NCBI GenBank assembly: GCA_949292025.1
Contig: CASEYC010000030.1
Location: 1 to 57,793 of the forward strand
Length of the DNA: 57,793 nucleotides
From: an uncultured Bacteroides sp.
GTDB taxonomy: Bacteria > Bacteroidota > Bacteroidia > Bacteroidales > Bacteroidaceae
Reading direction: 5' to 3'
Shown: one piece after another, positions 33,799-42,325 of the stretch
Numbering within the stretch: position 1 is the stretch's first letter
How the letters are laid out: every line of letters begins with the position of its first letter
Notes under the pieces: model-generated
Databases searched by the model: none
Seen by the model: the letters and a program-made list of their open reading frames with translations, nothing else
Told to the model about the DNA's origin: nothing
Program-made: the position numbers and the translations under genes

Positions 33799-35076
33799 TT
33801 ATTTTATTCGGACGAGGGTGATTTGTCGGGTGTTTTCGTCCACTCGGAAGCGGTTGTCGCTCCTTTCGCCCACCAGCCAGATGATGTCCTGCCCGCAGCA
33901 CAGCACCCATTGCCGCTCTTTCTGAGTCAACGGGATTTTGCGGTCGGTGAGGTAGTCGCTCACTTTCTTTTTCCCTTTCATTCCGAAGGGTACGAAGGTA
34001 TCGCCCTTTTGCCACAGGCGCAAGGATAGGGGGGCCGTGAGCTTGTCTGCATCAAAGCAGGCCGTGTCCCGTCCACGGGGAATGGCAAAGCCGGGTGTGT
34101 AGGGGCAGGTGTGGATGTCCAATTCGGGTGGGACAGGCGTTGTGTCTTGCGTGAGCAGCAGTTTGTCCCGGTCTTTCAGCACACGCCAAGTCCCGGCCTG
34201 GAAGTTTTTGCCGCTTTGGCCTTGCAGGCTCTGGTAGATGTCTTCTGTCTGGCTTTCGTTGAACCCCAGCGGATACAGGATTTCAAAGAGCAAGGTGGCG
34301 GGGGCTGGTTCCTGTAGCAGGGCGGGGATGTCTATGCTGCCCCCTTCTTCCCGGAGGATGCGCCGGATGCTTTCGTCCACGGCTTGCCGGTAGAACAAGG
34401 AGGCATCGGCCAGATGCGAAGCGGTGCGCAGGATGTTGCTCTTGGCGGCTGGGGCGATTTGTTGCATCAGGGGGAGCAGATGCAGGCGGATTTTGTTGCG
34501 CAAGTATTCATCCTCCAGGTTGGTGCTGTCCGTGACGAAAGATTGTCCGATGCCGTCCAGGTAATCCATGATGTCCTGGCGGTCAGCGCAGAGCAATGGG
34601 CGGACGATGTGGCCATTGCGGGGTTTGATGCCTTGCAAGCCGTTGATGCCGGTTCCTCGCAGCAGGTTCAGGAGGAAAGTCTCGGCACTGTCGTCGCGAT
34701 GGTGGGCCACGGCTATGGCTTGGGCGTCAACTTCCAGGCGCATTTCTTCGAACCAGCGGTAGCGCAGGTCACGGGCGGCCATCTCTATGGAAATATGCCT
34801 GCGGGCAGCTTCTTCCTGAGTATCAAAGTGCGAGAGATGCAAGGGGACCTTCCGCTTTTGGCATAAGTCGCGCACAAAGGCTTCGTCGCGATCCGATTCA
34901 GCTCCCCTGAGGTGGAAATTGCAATGGGCCGCCTCGCACCGGTAGCCCAAGGTTTGCAACACGCATAGCAGGGCAACCGAATCGGCTCCCCCACTGAGGG
35001 CCACAAGAACCTGGTCTCCGGGGGTCAGGAGGCGTTTTTGGGCGATGTATCGGGCTGTCTTTCTTTCAAGTTGCAT
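33799..35076 (-). CDS. tilS: tRNA(Ile)-lysidine synthase
   Basis: This 425-residue protein has the ATP pyrophosphatase motif ALSGGADSVALL near its N terminus, a TilS middle part (HHRDDSAETFLLNLLRG), and a C-terminal tRNA-binding domain (LRLWQKGDTFVPFGMKGKKK). It modifies C34 of tRNA-Ile2 to lysidine so that it reads AUA. The ATG at 35076 (MQLERKTARYI) is preferred over 35103 because it fits the family N terminus. Confidence 0.94.
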   Translation of the reverse strand: MQLERKTARYIAQKRLLTPGDQVLVALSGGADSVALLCVLQTLGYRCEAAHCNFHLRGAESDRDEAFVRDLCQKRKVPLHLSHFDTQEEAARRHISIEMAARDLRYRWFEEMRLEVDAQAIAVAHHRDDSAETFLLNLLRGTGINGLQGIKPRNGHIVRPLLCADRQDIMDYLDGIGQSFVTDSTNLEDEYLRNKIRLHLLPLMQQIAPAAKSNILRTASHLADASLFYRQAVDESIRRILREEGGSIDIPALLQEPAPATLLFEILYPLGFNESQTEDIYQSLQGQSGKNFQAGTWRVLKDRDKLLLTQDTTPVPPELDIHTCPYTPGFAIPRGRDTACFDADKLTAPLSLRLWQKGDTFVPFGMKGKKKVSDYLTDRKIPLTQKERQWVLCCGQDIIWLVGERSDNRFRVDENTRQITLVRIK

Positions 35077-35106
35077 AGGCTGGAGGCTGCGTTGCTGAAC
35101 CATGTT

Positions 35107-35244
35107 TTATTCAATATCATTGACATCGTCACTTTCCCAGACATAATGTCTCTGATAGGATGGGACGGTATGCCATTCTTTAAATACTTTGGCTATGATT
35201 TGCTTGGCAGTGTGCAAAGATATGACTTTTCTTTGTAAATCCAT
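35107..35244 (-). pseudogene. Remnant of a DUF262 (GmrS-type) gene
   Basis: A 45-codon frame contains VPSYQRHYVWESDDV, a near-perfect match to the DUF262 N-terminal motif (I/V-P-x-Y-Q-R-x-Y-V-W). Full proteins are several hundred residues, so this is a decayed or truncated copy. It ends four bases before the distal tilS ATG. The probable tilS promoter (TATCTTTG at 35215-35222) lies within it. Confidence 0.6.
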
Positions 35245-35267
35245 GATAATTACTTAAATATATTTGT

Positions 35268-35275
35268 TATCTTTG
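35268..35275 (+). promoter_or_regulatory. Promoter of truncated ATPase gene
   Basis: TATCTTTG lies 43 bases before the ATG of the truncated ATPase frame on the plus strand. Confidence 0.5.
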
Positions 35276-35318
35276 CGTTGAGCAAAAATACTTGGTCCAC
35301 TGAGTAAAATGTAATAGT

Positions 35319-35450
35319 ATGTATAAACGAGCAGAATATCAGGCTATTACAAATAGGATGAAAGAACCGCGGAAGTTCATTCAGGTGGTGATGGGTGCCC
35401 GTCAGATAGGCAAGTCTACCGTGGTCTTCAAGATGCCGGAAACACGGTGA
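35319..35450 (+). pseudogene. Truncated AAA ATPase (DUF4143 type)
   Basis: A 43-codon frame begins MYKRAEYQAITNRMKEPRKF and contains a Walker A motif GARQIGKST, then ends abruptly in ETR-stop. The start matches Bacteroides AAA ATPases of about 400 residues with a DUF4143 end. The rest is missing, and the next gene is on the other strand, so this is a deletion remnant that retains a promoter. Confidence 0.7.
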
Positions 35451-35472
35451 CTTTGGCAGGATATATCACTCT

Positions 35473-35985
35473 TTATCTGTATTGGTAATAAATATCCGAA
35501 AGCGTATCATAAAATCCCCAACCACAATTGCTGGCATTCTCAAGCAATTTCTCTATCCGTTCATAATAAGCGGCTAATAAACCATGCATGAAAATAAACT
35601 TCATGGCTTTGTCGAAGTTGTTTTTCAAAGTCGTGTAATACTGTTCCCACATGTCGCCAAAAGTCACGGTATATTCGCACCCCTGTTCAATGTAGAACAA
35701 CATCAGGTCGGCAACACAGGTCGGTTCAGGTTTCAGTTTTTGGAAATCGGAAATGACTTTCCGGCACTTGGCGAAGGAAGGTTTTTCTGAAAAGCCACGG
35801 GTAGGGAAGAACTCCTGCCGGATGGCTTTCTTGCATTTCTCCAATTCGGCATTGCTGTCAGGAGTCAGATAGAACTCCAGATACTCCTTGGCTTCTTTCC
35901 GTGCGTCATATAGTTCGAGCATCACTTCGATGACTTGCTCTTTGGAAAGCGTTTGCAGGTATTTTTTAAGTTTTGCTTTTGACAT
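35473..35985 (-). CDS. DUF6155-like protein
   Basis: This 170-residue helical protein starts MSKAKLKKYLQTLSKEQVIE. It resembles Bacteroidetes proteins of the DUF6155 group, whose role is not known to me. It starts two bases after the hydrolase stop, so it belongs to the three-gene operon led by the EVE-nuclease gene. It has a helical repeat-like pattern (MLFYIEQGCEYTVTFGDMWE) but no catalytic motif. Confidence 0.7.
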   Translation of the reverse strand: MSKAKLKKYLQTLSKEQVIEVMLELYDARKEAKEYLEFYLTPDSNAELEKCKKAIRQEFFPTRGFSEKPSFAKCRKVISDFQKLKPEPTCVADLMLFYIEQGCEYTVTFGDMWEQYYTTLKNNFDKAMKFIFMHGLLAAYYERIEKLLENASNCGWGFYDTLSDIYYQYR

Positions 35986-35987
35986 AT

Positions 35988-36590
35988 CTATTTGTTATAA
36001 GGTTGTTGTATAACTTTTTCCACCAACGGCACATAATACTCCAGCACTTCCTCTGCCGTAGGTGTATGTGCACCGGGGAAGTGATAAGCATGGGTGTAGT
36101 GCTGCAGGAACAACGGTTCAAAGTGGGCCAAATGGTCATTTTCTCCGAAGAGTCCCCAAATGCGGTCGGTCATTTCCGGCTGGCAATTGTCCCATTGATG
36201 CGCTTGAATATCGGCAAACTCGTCTATCAGCGGTTGGTCTATCACGAAGCGTTGTCGTCCGTCCGCTCGTGGTGATTTGTACTCATGCGCACCGATACGT
36301 TCGGAAAGGAAACGAGTCATTTCAAAATGGGGGTTACCTAACAAGGCAGGTATTTCCAAATGCGATGCCACTATCTGTGCCAAGAAAGAACCATTACTAT
36401 TGCCCACCAACACATTGGGATGCTCGCGTTCGCAAAGTTTTGTAATAAAAGCCAATGCTTCGCGAGGGTGAAGCGGAAGGTCGGGCGTGAGGACTTTCGC
36501 CTTGCCTTCGAATGCCTGTTTCAATGCTTGGGCAGGTATGCAACTGCCCGAAGCGAAGAAACCGTGGAGGAAAAGGATTTTTGTAGTCAT
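35988..36590 (-). CDS. YqiA-family alpha/beta hydrolase (esterase)
   Basis: This 200-residue protein starts MTTKILFLHGFFASGSCIPA at 36590. It has the oxyanion segment LHGF, nucleophile elbow GNSNG (Ser about residue 66), and a His near the end (PGAHTPTAEE). These features fit YqiA-like esterases with small ester substrates. It follows the EVE-nuclease stop by eight bases. A connection to the nuclease is suggested only by the operon. Confidence 0.82.
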   Translation of the reverse strand: MTTKILFLHGFFASGSCIPAQALKQAFEGKAKVLTPDLPLHPREALAFITKLCEREHPNVLVGNSNGSFLAQIVASHLEIPALLGNPHFEMTRFLSERIGAHEYKSPRADGRQRFVIDQPLIDEFADIQAHQWDNCQPEMTDRIWGLFGENDHLAHFEPLFLQHYTHAYHFPGAHTPTAEEVLEYYVPLVEKVIQQPYNK

Positions 36591-36598
36591 GATCAATT

Positions 36599-38155
36599 TT
36601 ATATTCTTGTAATCACTTCCCTGCCTATCAATTTATTCAGTTTTGCGCCCACTTCTGCATCTCCATAGATAGAAAGCCAATGTTCTTCAAACAAGGGCGT
36701 GCTTCGGTTGGCAATCCCATTTTTGTCTACCTGATAAAGAATAAGTCTTTCTTTGTCACAGATGCCCATGATGGAGCTTCGAAGCATTCTTGCGTAAGAC
36801 AAGCCTTGAGAAAAGGCGTTCTGTTGTTCGGAAATCAGAGACATATCCAATTTGGCTTCGATGACCATTGGTGCTGAAGCAAAGTGTTTTTCTCCTTTGG
36901 GGAAGAATACGAAATCTGGTATGGCTTTAAGGCCTCTGCCTGCTTTTTGAGACAATTGTCGTGTCCAGTCCTTTTCATTGTATCCTAATAGTTTTAACAT
37001 TGGAATCAGAATTTTTTCTTCTACATCTTTTTCTAAGTTTATCTCGCCAAAATCCATGGCTTTCCCATCAAATAGTTTAGGATATAGTTCAGTGTCTCCT
37101 CCCTTTTCTTGTATCATACGAAGAAGTTCAGAGTAATCTGTAGCATTTAATTCTACTCCGTTAATTCCTTGAAGATTTTTTCTGATAATAGGTACCTCTG
37201 CAAAGTAAGAATCCGCTTTCAAATCTTTAAAAGATATGTGTGGAGTTAAGATTCCATCGCATACAGTTGTACGGCAATGATAATAATCGAACGGATTAAA
37301 TATACCCTCGGAATTGGCTCGCCAGATGGAGTGGATGTAGCTTCTCGGAGAAGTACAGTAAATGATTATAATATCACCTCTTCGTGTGCGTTCATTGCAT
37401 GCCCAAATGTGTGTGCCATTTCCTTCTTTTTCTTTACCAAGTGAATCTAAAAATGTAAAATCTCTATCGGATGCTCCGGTTAACCATACATTGGTCGGTC
37501 TGGGTAGCTTTTTGTTTTCATGAGACTCTTGTAGTAAAATGGCATAATCATATATGCAAGCACAACATTCAGCATCTGTCAATTTGTTTTCTTCTTGAAA
37601 ATCATTCCAAACCGAACAGATGTCGTAATAATACATCAAATACGCTTTATAATCTTTACTTCTTGGAATTGGCGGTAGTTCGATGCTTAATGCGTCACAA
37701 TTTTTCTGAATCACATCAAAATGCGTCGGCAATAGAAGAGGTTTGAAAAATGTGTATGAATAGAACAGGAAAAGCGACAAAGAAGGAATGAATGTTGCTT
37801 TTTGGCGATATTTGTTCTTAGGCAGAAGCATTGATTGGGCATCGTTGTAAAGCTTAATTTCTCCATTCTCATCTTCTGTAGCATCTATCAATTGATATTC
37901 TTCAATCAGATGGTTGAACTTCTCGCGTGTCCAATTGCCATCTTCTGGCAAAAGTCCGCTAGAAGGCAAATTGGCTTCAAACAGAAAATTCAAATCCAAC
38001 CATCCATTGACGGGTATTTTATCTTCCCATTTTTCCGAAAAATCCAAAATGGCTTTTATTCCATCGTATGTGTTTTCAATCTCAGGATTGAACATTTCTA
38101 TACATTTTTTACCTCTATCTGATTCTTTATAGAGGTTCCACATTTGTTTGTTCAT
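36599..38155 (-). CDS. EVE-like reader domain fused to PD-(D/E)XK nuclease domain
   Basis: This 518-residue protein has an N-terminal helical region (1-215), a PUA/EVE-like domain (about 220-345: NVWLTGASDRDFTFLD, then GTHIWACNERTRRGDIIIIY and SYIHSIWRANSEG), and a C-terminal domain like HsdR N domains (about 375-490). The nuclease motif is PD413-414 with E433-x-K435 (PDFVFF, VIEAK). EVE domains often read modified bases in DNA, so a modification-dependent restriction enzyme is a good candidate. The gene is AT-rich compared with the neighbours, which suggests transfer. No helicase or methylase is beside it. Confidence 0.68.
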   Translation of the reverse strand: MNKQMWNLYKESDRGKKCIEMFNPEIENTYDGIKAILDFSEKWEDKIPVNGWLDLNFLFEANLPSSGLLPEDGNWTREKFNHLIEEYQLIDATEDENGEIKLYNDAQSMLLPKNKYRQKATFIPSLSLFLFYSYTFFKPLLLPTHFDVIQKNCDALSIELPPIPRSKDYKAYLMYYYDICSVWNDFQEENKLTDAECCACIYDYAILLQESHENKKLPRPTNVWLTGASDRDFTFLDSLGKEKEGNGTHIWACNERTRRGDIIIIYCTSPRSYIHSIWRANSEGIFNPFDYYHCRTTVCDGILTPHISFKDLKADSYFAEVPIIRKNLQGINGVELNATDYSELLRMIQEKGGDTELYPKLFDGKAMDFGEINLEKDVEEKILIPMLKLLGYNEKDWTRQLSQKAGRGLKAIPDFVFFPKGEKHFASAPMVIEAKLDMSLISEQQNAFSQGLSYARMLRSSIMGICDKERLILYQVDKNGIANRSTPLFEEHWLSIYGDAEVGAKLNKLIGREVITRI

Positions 38156-38186
38156 ATAATTCTATTATTTTCAATTTCTTCTGTTT

Positions 38187-38402
38187 TTATGAGAAAGGTG
38201 CAAAAATAGTCCTGAAACAGATGCGGAGGTAGCAATCTTCCCAAGTATAAATGGAGTTTCCATAATGCTCTATTTTTGATTTTCCCCACAAATATAATAC
38301 GTAAAATGTAACTACACAAATCGTTGCGACAAAAAGTGTTATAGTAGAAACTTCGCTAAACATCCTTTTTAGCCCCCTCAAATTCCTCTTTAGCCGCGTC
38401 AA
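38187..38402 (-). CDS. Possible small membrane protein
   Basis: A 71-codon frame from a TTG start contains one membrane segment (TITLFVATICVVTFYVLYLWG). The first 13 codons arise from a 21 bp repeat, and the end overlaps the EVE-nuclease promoter. There is no good ribosome site. It lies in the 378 bp gap between 38,156 and 38,533, which otherwise holds the nuclease promoter and a plus-strand promoter at 38472-38479. It may not be a real gene. Confidence 0.25.
   Translation of the reverse strand: MTRLKRNLRGLKRMFSEVSTITLFVATICVVTFYVLYLWGKSKIEHYGNSIYTWEDCYLRICFRTIFAPFS
38201..38208 (-). promoter_or_regulatory. Promoter of the EVE-nuclease operon
   Basis: TATTTTTG on the minus strand, with the ATG 46 bases downstream. 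Confidence 0.6.
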
Positions 38403-38533
38403 GTCGCTCTTTATGCGGGTTTATCTGTTAAATGATGTTTCTACCTATTCCTCTATTTGCGGATTTATTCCTATTTTTGCGTCTGACAGTATAGTCAGAT
38501 GTGTTTGTTTGAATAGAAGCAATATGTGGTGAT

Positions 38534-38660
38534 ATGGAGAATAAACGGAAGATCAGATTGGGCATGGACATTGGCTCGACTACGGACAAGGTGATGTTGC
38601 GCGAGGGGGCCACGGAAAAGCCTTGCGCGCACAAAGTGCCTTCGAGAGTGTGCCGATTTT
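38534..38660 (+). pseudogene. Remnant of an acyl-CoA dehydratase activase (BadF/HgdC type)
   Basis: The frame begins MENKRKIRLGMDIGSTTDKV, the ATPase phosphate-1 motif of activases (GxDxGSTTxK), and keeps a promoter (TATTTTTG at 38472-38479). After about 22 codons the family pattern is lost and the frame runs into the convergent porin gene. It is a truncated gene start. Confidence 0.55.
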
Positions 38661-39716
38661 TTAGAAGCGCACCATCAGCTCCAATACCACTTTGTCTTGC
38701 TCGGATTCCTTGGCGATGCTTCCCTCCGGATAGAAATACTTTTCAAAGTTCAGGCGCAAATCCGTGCGGAAGGCTTTGCTGAGGCTGAAGGTGATGCCTG
38801 CCGTGACGCGATGGCGCTTGTAGTCGGTGATGACGAGCTTGCCCGTGGTTTCATCGCGGGTTTCCCCGTCGCTTTGGCTGGTCATCATGTCATAGCGGGC
38901 CAGGAAAGACATCTTGGTGAAGACCTTGCGCAAGGGGAGGTCGTAGTTGGCAAAGGCGTTGACGGAGTGCACATCATCAAAGGCGTTGTCCGAATACTGC
39001 TTGAAGAGGTATTCTGCCTCGATGTGGAAACGGTCCGTCTCGAAGTACGTGCCGAAGTCGTAGGAGTGCATCCAGATGTCTTCCGGCTGGATGCCCTGCA
39101 CGCTCAGCGTCAGGTTGAGGCCGTCGGTGGGGAAGAGTTGGGCTTTGGCGGAGTAATTCACCTCCTTGTGCCATACCTTTTGGTTGGTCAAACCGGTGCC
39201 GTTGTAAAGGCCGCCTTCCAAGATGACGGGCATCTGCGTGGGCAGGGTGTATCCTAAGGTCAAACCCACGTCGCGCACATTGCCCACCTGCTTGGCGATG
39301 AATGAACGGTTGGCGAAGTATTGCTGGTGGGGCGAGCGGTGCGCGTCGATGGTGAAAGGCACGCGCATCTGTCCGGCGGTGATGGTGAAGTCCTTCCACG
39401 GGAAGAGGCGGGCGTAGGCGTCCAGCATCTTGATGGCGCCCTCGTCGGAGAGGTCTATCTCGGCTTTGTAGGCGACTTTGGGCAGGACGTTTCCGGTGAT
39501 GCTGACGCGGGCATTGCGCACCTCGAAGCGTCCGGCGCCCATCCCTGTCTGGTATTCATACTTGGCGCGGATGGTGCCGTGTATCTCAGGCATGTAGTCT
39601 TTCTTTTCCATGCTTTCCTTGTTTATCGCCTTGCCGTCCTCATTGGGGGATTGGGCGTTGACTTGGATGGCCAATGGCAACAAGGCCAGGAGTGCTATGC
39701 AGATGTTTTTCTTCAT
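38661..39716 (-). CDS. Outer-membrane porin, OprP/OprO-like
   Basis: This 351-residue protein has a signal peptide (1-21, cleavage near VNA-Q) and beta-barrel strands with alternating pattern, with EIHGTIRAKYEYQ at the start of the barrel and C-terminal LELMVRF. It resembles phosphate-selective porin O/P proteins of Bacteroidetes. The middle contains DAYARLFPWKDFTITAGQMR, the family's third-strand region. Substrate unknown. It is divergent from the GH74-like gene, with a 263 bp gap. Confidence 0.85.
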   Translation of the reverse strand: MKKNICIALLALLPLAIQVNAQSPNEDGKAINKESMEKKDYMPEIHGTIRAKYEYQTGMGAGRFEVRNARVSITGNVLPKVAYKAEIDLSDEGAIKMLDAYARLFPWKDFTITAGQMRVPFTIDAHRSPHQQYFANRSFIAKQVGNVRDVGLTLGYTLPTQMPVILEGGLYNGTGLTNQKVWHKEVNYSAKAQLFPTDGLNLTLSVQGIQPEDIWMHSYDFGTYFETDRFHIEAEYLFKQYSDNAFDDVHSVNAFANYDLPLRKVFTKMSFLARYDMMTSQSDGETRDETTGKLVITDYKRHRVTAGITFSLSKAFRTDLRLNFEKYFYPEGSIAKESEQDKVVLELMVRF

Positions 39717-39945
39717 ACTTCTACAGGATTATCTTTCGGAGGCAAAGGTCGGGAAAAGGTGTTATCAGAGTGTGTCATATATGTTTCATTTGTGTTACAA
39801 TACGAGCTTTCCCTCCTGTGGGCATCCTGTCTTGTTTTAATCTTTTAGAGGCTCATTTTGATTTTTATGGTTTTGTAGTCGATTGATATACAACGTTATG
39901 CGAAAAAAAGACAAATGTGGCCTATGTGAATACATCCGGTTTATG

Positions 39946-39953
39946 TATCTTTG
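39946..39953 (+). promoter_or_regulatory. Promoter of the GH74-like gene
   Basis: TATCTTTG on the plus strand, 26 bases before the ATG. Confidence 0.65.
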
Positions 39954-39979
39954 AAGGGTCATAAAGAAAAACACGACGT

Positions 39980-42259
39980 ATGAAGAAAAAAATGTTTTTT
40001 GCATGTCTGCTGCTGGTTTGTGGCGGCGTGCAGGCAGGAGCTCAAGGATTGCGTCCGGTAGAGTCGGAGGCATACGAGTGGAAAAATGTGCCCATTGTGG
40101 GCGGAGGTTTTGTGGATGGCATTGTTTGCCACCCGACAACTCCCGGCGTGCGCTATTGCCGTACGGACATGGGTGGCGCTTATCGTTGGGAGGAAACCGA
40201 AGAGCGGTGGATTCCGTTGCTCGACTGGATTGCATTGGATGAAAGCAACCTGCAGGGGGTGGAGAGCATAGCCATCGACCCGCAGGATGCCAACAAGGTG
40301 TACATGGCGTGTGGCACCTATACGAGAAGCAACGTGACCGCCATTCTTTATTCCGATGATGGCGGGAAGACCTTCGCACGGGTGGATGTGCCTTTCGGCA
40401 TGGGGGGCAATGAGAATGGCCGCGGCAATGGCGAACGCATGATGGTTGACCCGCTGGAGGGTGACATTATCTATATGGGTACCCGCCAAGACGGATTATG
40501 GCGAAGCACGGACCGGGGACGTTCGTGGGCAAAGGTGGTTTCCTTCCCCGATGTCGAGGAGAAAATCCGTCCGGATGACCGTAGCGCCTGGGCAAACCGG
40601 GGGAGCGGCATCATAAGTGTGGTGTTCGATCCGCAAAGCGGCAAGCATGGCAGAGGAACGAAGGACATTTATGTGGCCGCCTCGCTGATGGGGCGTGAGA
40701 ACCTGTTTGTCAGCCATGACGCAGGCGAGACTTGGCAGGCCGTGGAGGGGCAACCCACAGCCTATCGGCCTACCCATGTCGTGCTGACCGGCAACAGGGA
40801 ATTGCTGCTGACCTACGCCAATACGCCAGGCCCCAGCCGCATGACCGACGGGGCGGTGTGGAAATATGATATCCGCAAGGGGAAATGGACGGACATCTCG
40901 CCCGTCAAGCTGGGAAAGGACGAGAAGGCAGGCTTTGGCTATGCGGCCATATCGGTGGATGTAAAGAATCCGAAGCATCTGATTGTCAGCACGCACGACT
41001 TGGGTGGCAAGCATGGTTATGTCAGCGATGAGATGTTTCGCAGCACCGATGGCGGCCGGCATTGGAAGCCGGTTTTCAAGACAGGATACAAGTATGACTA
41101 TGCCAAGGCGCCCTATGTGAAGGTGGCTCCCCTGCATTGGATGTTTGACATCGAAATTGACCCGGTGAATCCCGAACATGCCTTGTTCACCACAGGCTTT
41201 GGCGGGTGGGAGACATTCAACCTCTCTGCCGTGGAGCGGGGCGATACGGTGCAGTGGAGCATCATGTCCACCGGCATCGAGGAAACCGTGCCTTTGGAGT
41301 TGTATGCCCCGGAGAAGGGCGCGCGGCTCATATCCGGCGTGGGCGACTATGGCGGATTCACGCATGTTGACCTCGACCGGCCTGACCCGTTGGGAAGCCA
41401 CGCCAACCCGCACTTCGGCAATACCAACGGAGTGACGGGAGCATGGTTGAAACAGGAACTTATCGTGCGTGTGGGGCGTTTGTTTGGCCATCAGCCGGGA
41501 GCACGTCCCATCTCTTATTCGGAAGACGGGGGAGTGAATTGGCACATGTGCGAAGCCTTGCCTGTGGAGGGGGCTTGCAATGGCCATATCGCCGTGTCTG
41601 CCGATGGCTCTTCGTGGGTATGGACACCCGAACGGGAAGCCGCTTATTATACTTTGGATAAAGGACGCACCTGGGCGCCTTGCCAAGGATTGCCCCGCAA
41701 CATCCGGGTGGTGGCCGACAAACAGAATCCCGCTTTGTTTTATGCCGTGGATGTATTGGCAGGGGTGCTCTACACCAGCGAAGACGGGGGACGTACTTTC
41801 CGTCCGGACAAAGTTTGGCAAAGCGAAGGTCAAAGTTCTGCTAAGGCGGCGTCTCCGCGAGGGCGAGGCGATGTGCGTGGAGGACAAGACCGTGTATATG
41901 CCACTCCGGGGCGCGAACGCGACCTTTGGATTGCGGCATACGACGGGTTGTATCATTCGGTTTCGCAAGACGGTTATGACTTCCGCCAACTGGACAAGGT
42001 GCGCACCATCTATGCCTTTGGCTTTGGCAAGGCGAAGCCGGGAAGCGACTATCCGGCTCTCTATCTGATAGGCGTGGTCAATGGACAATACGGTTTCTTC
42101 CGTTCGGACGATGCCGCCCTGTCCTGGGTGCGCATCAATGACGATGCCCATCAATATGGCTTGGTGTTGCACATCTGCGGGGACATGCAAGAATATGGAC
42201 GGGTGTATGTGGGTACCCACGGACGGGGTATTGTCACCGGGGTGCCTTCTGGCCGGTAA
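39980..42259 (+). CDS. GH74-like glycoside hydrolase (xyloglucanase type)
   Basis: This 759-residue protein has a signal peptide (1-20) and starts its mature part with the GH74 signature VPIVGGGFVDGIVCHPT and YCRTDMGGAYRWEE. At least seven Asp-box motifs (SxDxGxTW type: SDDGGKTF, STDRGRSW, SHDAGETW, STDGGRHW, SEDGGVNW, TLDKGRTW, SEDGGRTF) support two beta-propellers. GH74 enzymes are endo- or exo-xyloglucanases. No SusC/D pair or other glycan genes lie beside it, so substrate remains open. Confidence 0.85.
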   Translation: MKKKMFFACLLLVCGGVQAGAQGLRPVESEAYEWKNVPIVGGGFVDGIVCHPTTPGVRYCRTDMGGAYRWEETEERWIPLLDWIALDESNLQGVESIAIDPQDANKVYMACGTYTRSNVTAILYSDDGGKTFARVDVPFGMGGNENGRGNGERMMVDPLEGDIIYMGTRQDGLWRSTDRGRSWAKVVSFPDVEEKIRPDDRSAWANRGSGIISVVFDPQSGKHGRGTKDIYVAASLMGRENLFVSHDAGETWQAVEGQPTAYRPTHVVLTGNRELLLTYANTPGPSRMTDGAVWKYDIRKGKWTDISPVKLGKDEKAGFGYAAISVDVKNPKHLIVSTHDLGGKHGYVSDEMFRSTDGGRHWKPVFKTGYKYDYAKAPYVKVAPLHWMFDIEIDPVNPEHALFTTGFGGWETFNLSAVERGDTVQWSIMSTGIEETVPLELYAPEKGARLISGVGDYGGFTHVDLDRPDPLGSHANPHFGNTNGVTGAWLKQELIVRVGRLFGHQPGARPISYSEDGGVNWHMCEALPVEGACNGHIAVSADGSSWVWTPEREAAYYTLDKGRTWAPCQGLPRNIRVVADKQNPALFYAVDVLAGVLYTSEDGGRTFRPDKVWQSEGQSSAKAASPRGRGDVRGGQDRVYATPGRERDLWIAAYDGLYHSVSQDGYDFRQLDKVRTIYAFGFGKAKPGSDYPALYLIGVVNGQYGFFRSDDAALSWVRINDDAHQYGLVLHICGDMQEYGRVYVGTHGRGIVTGVPSGR

Positions 42260-42285
42260 GTGACCGGTATTTGGAAGCTTTTTTG

Positions 42286-42293
42286 TAACTTTG
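42286..42293 (+). promoter_or_regulatory. Promoter of C1 peptidase gene
   Basis: TAACTTTG, 33 bases before the ATG at 42326. Confidence 0.55.
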
Positions 42294-42325
42294 CGCCCGA
42301 TTTCCGAATAAGAGACCATAAGCAG

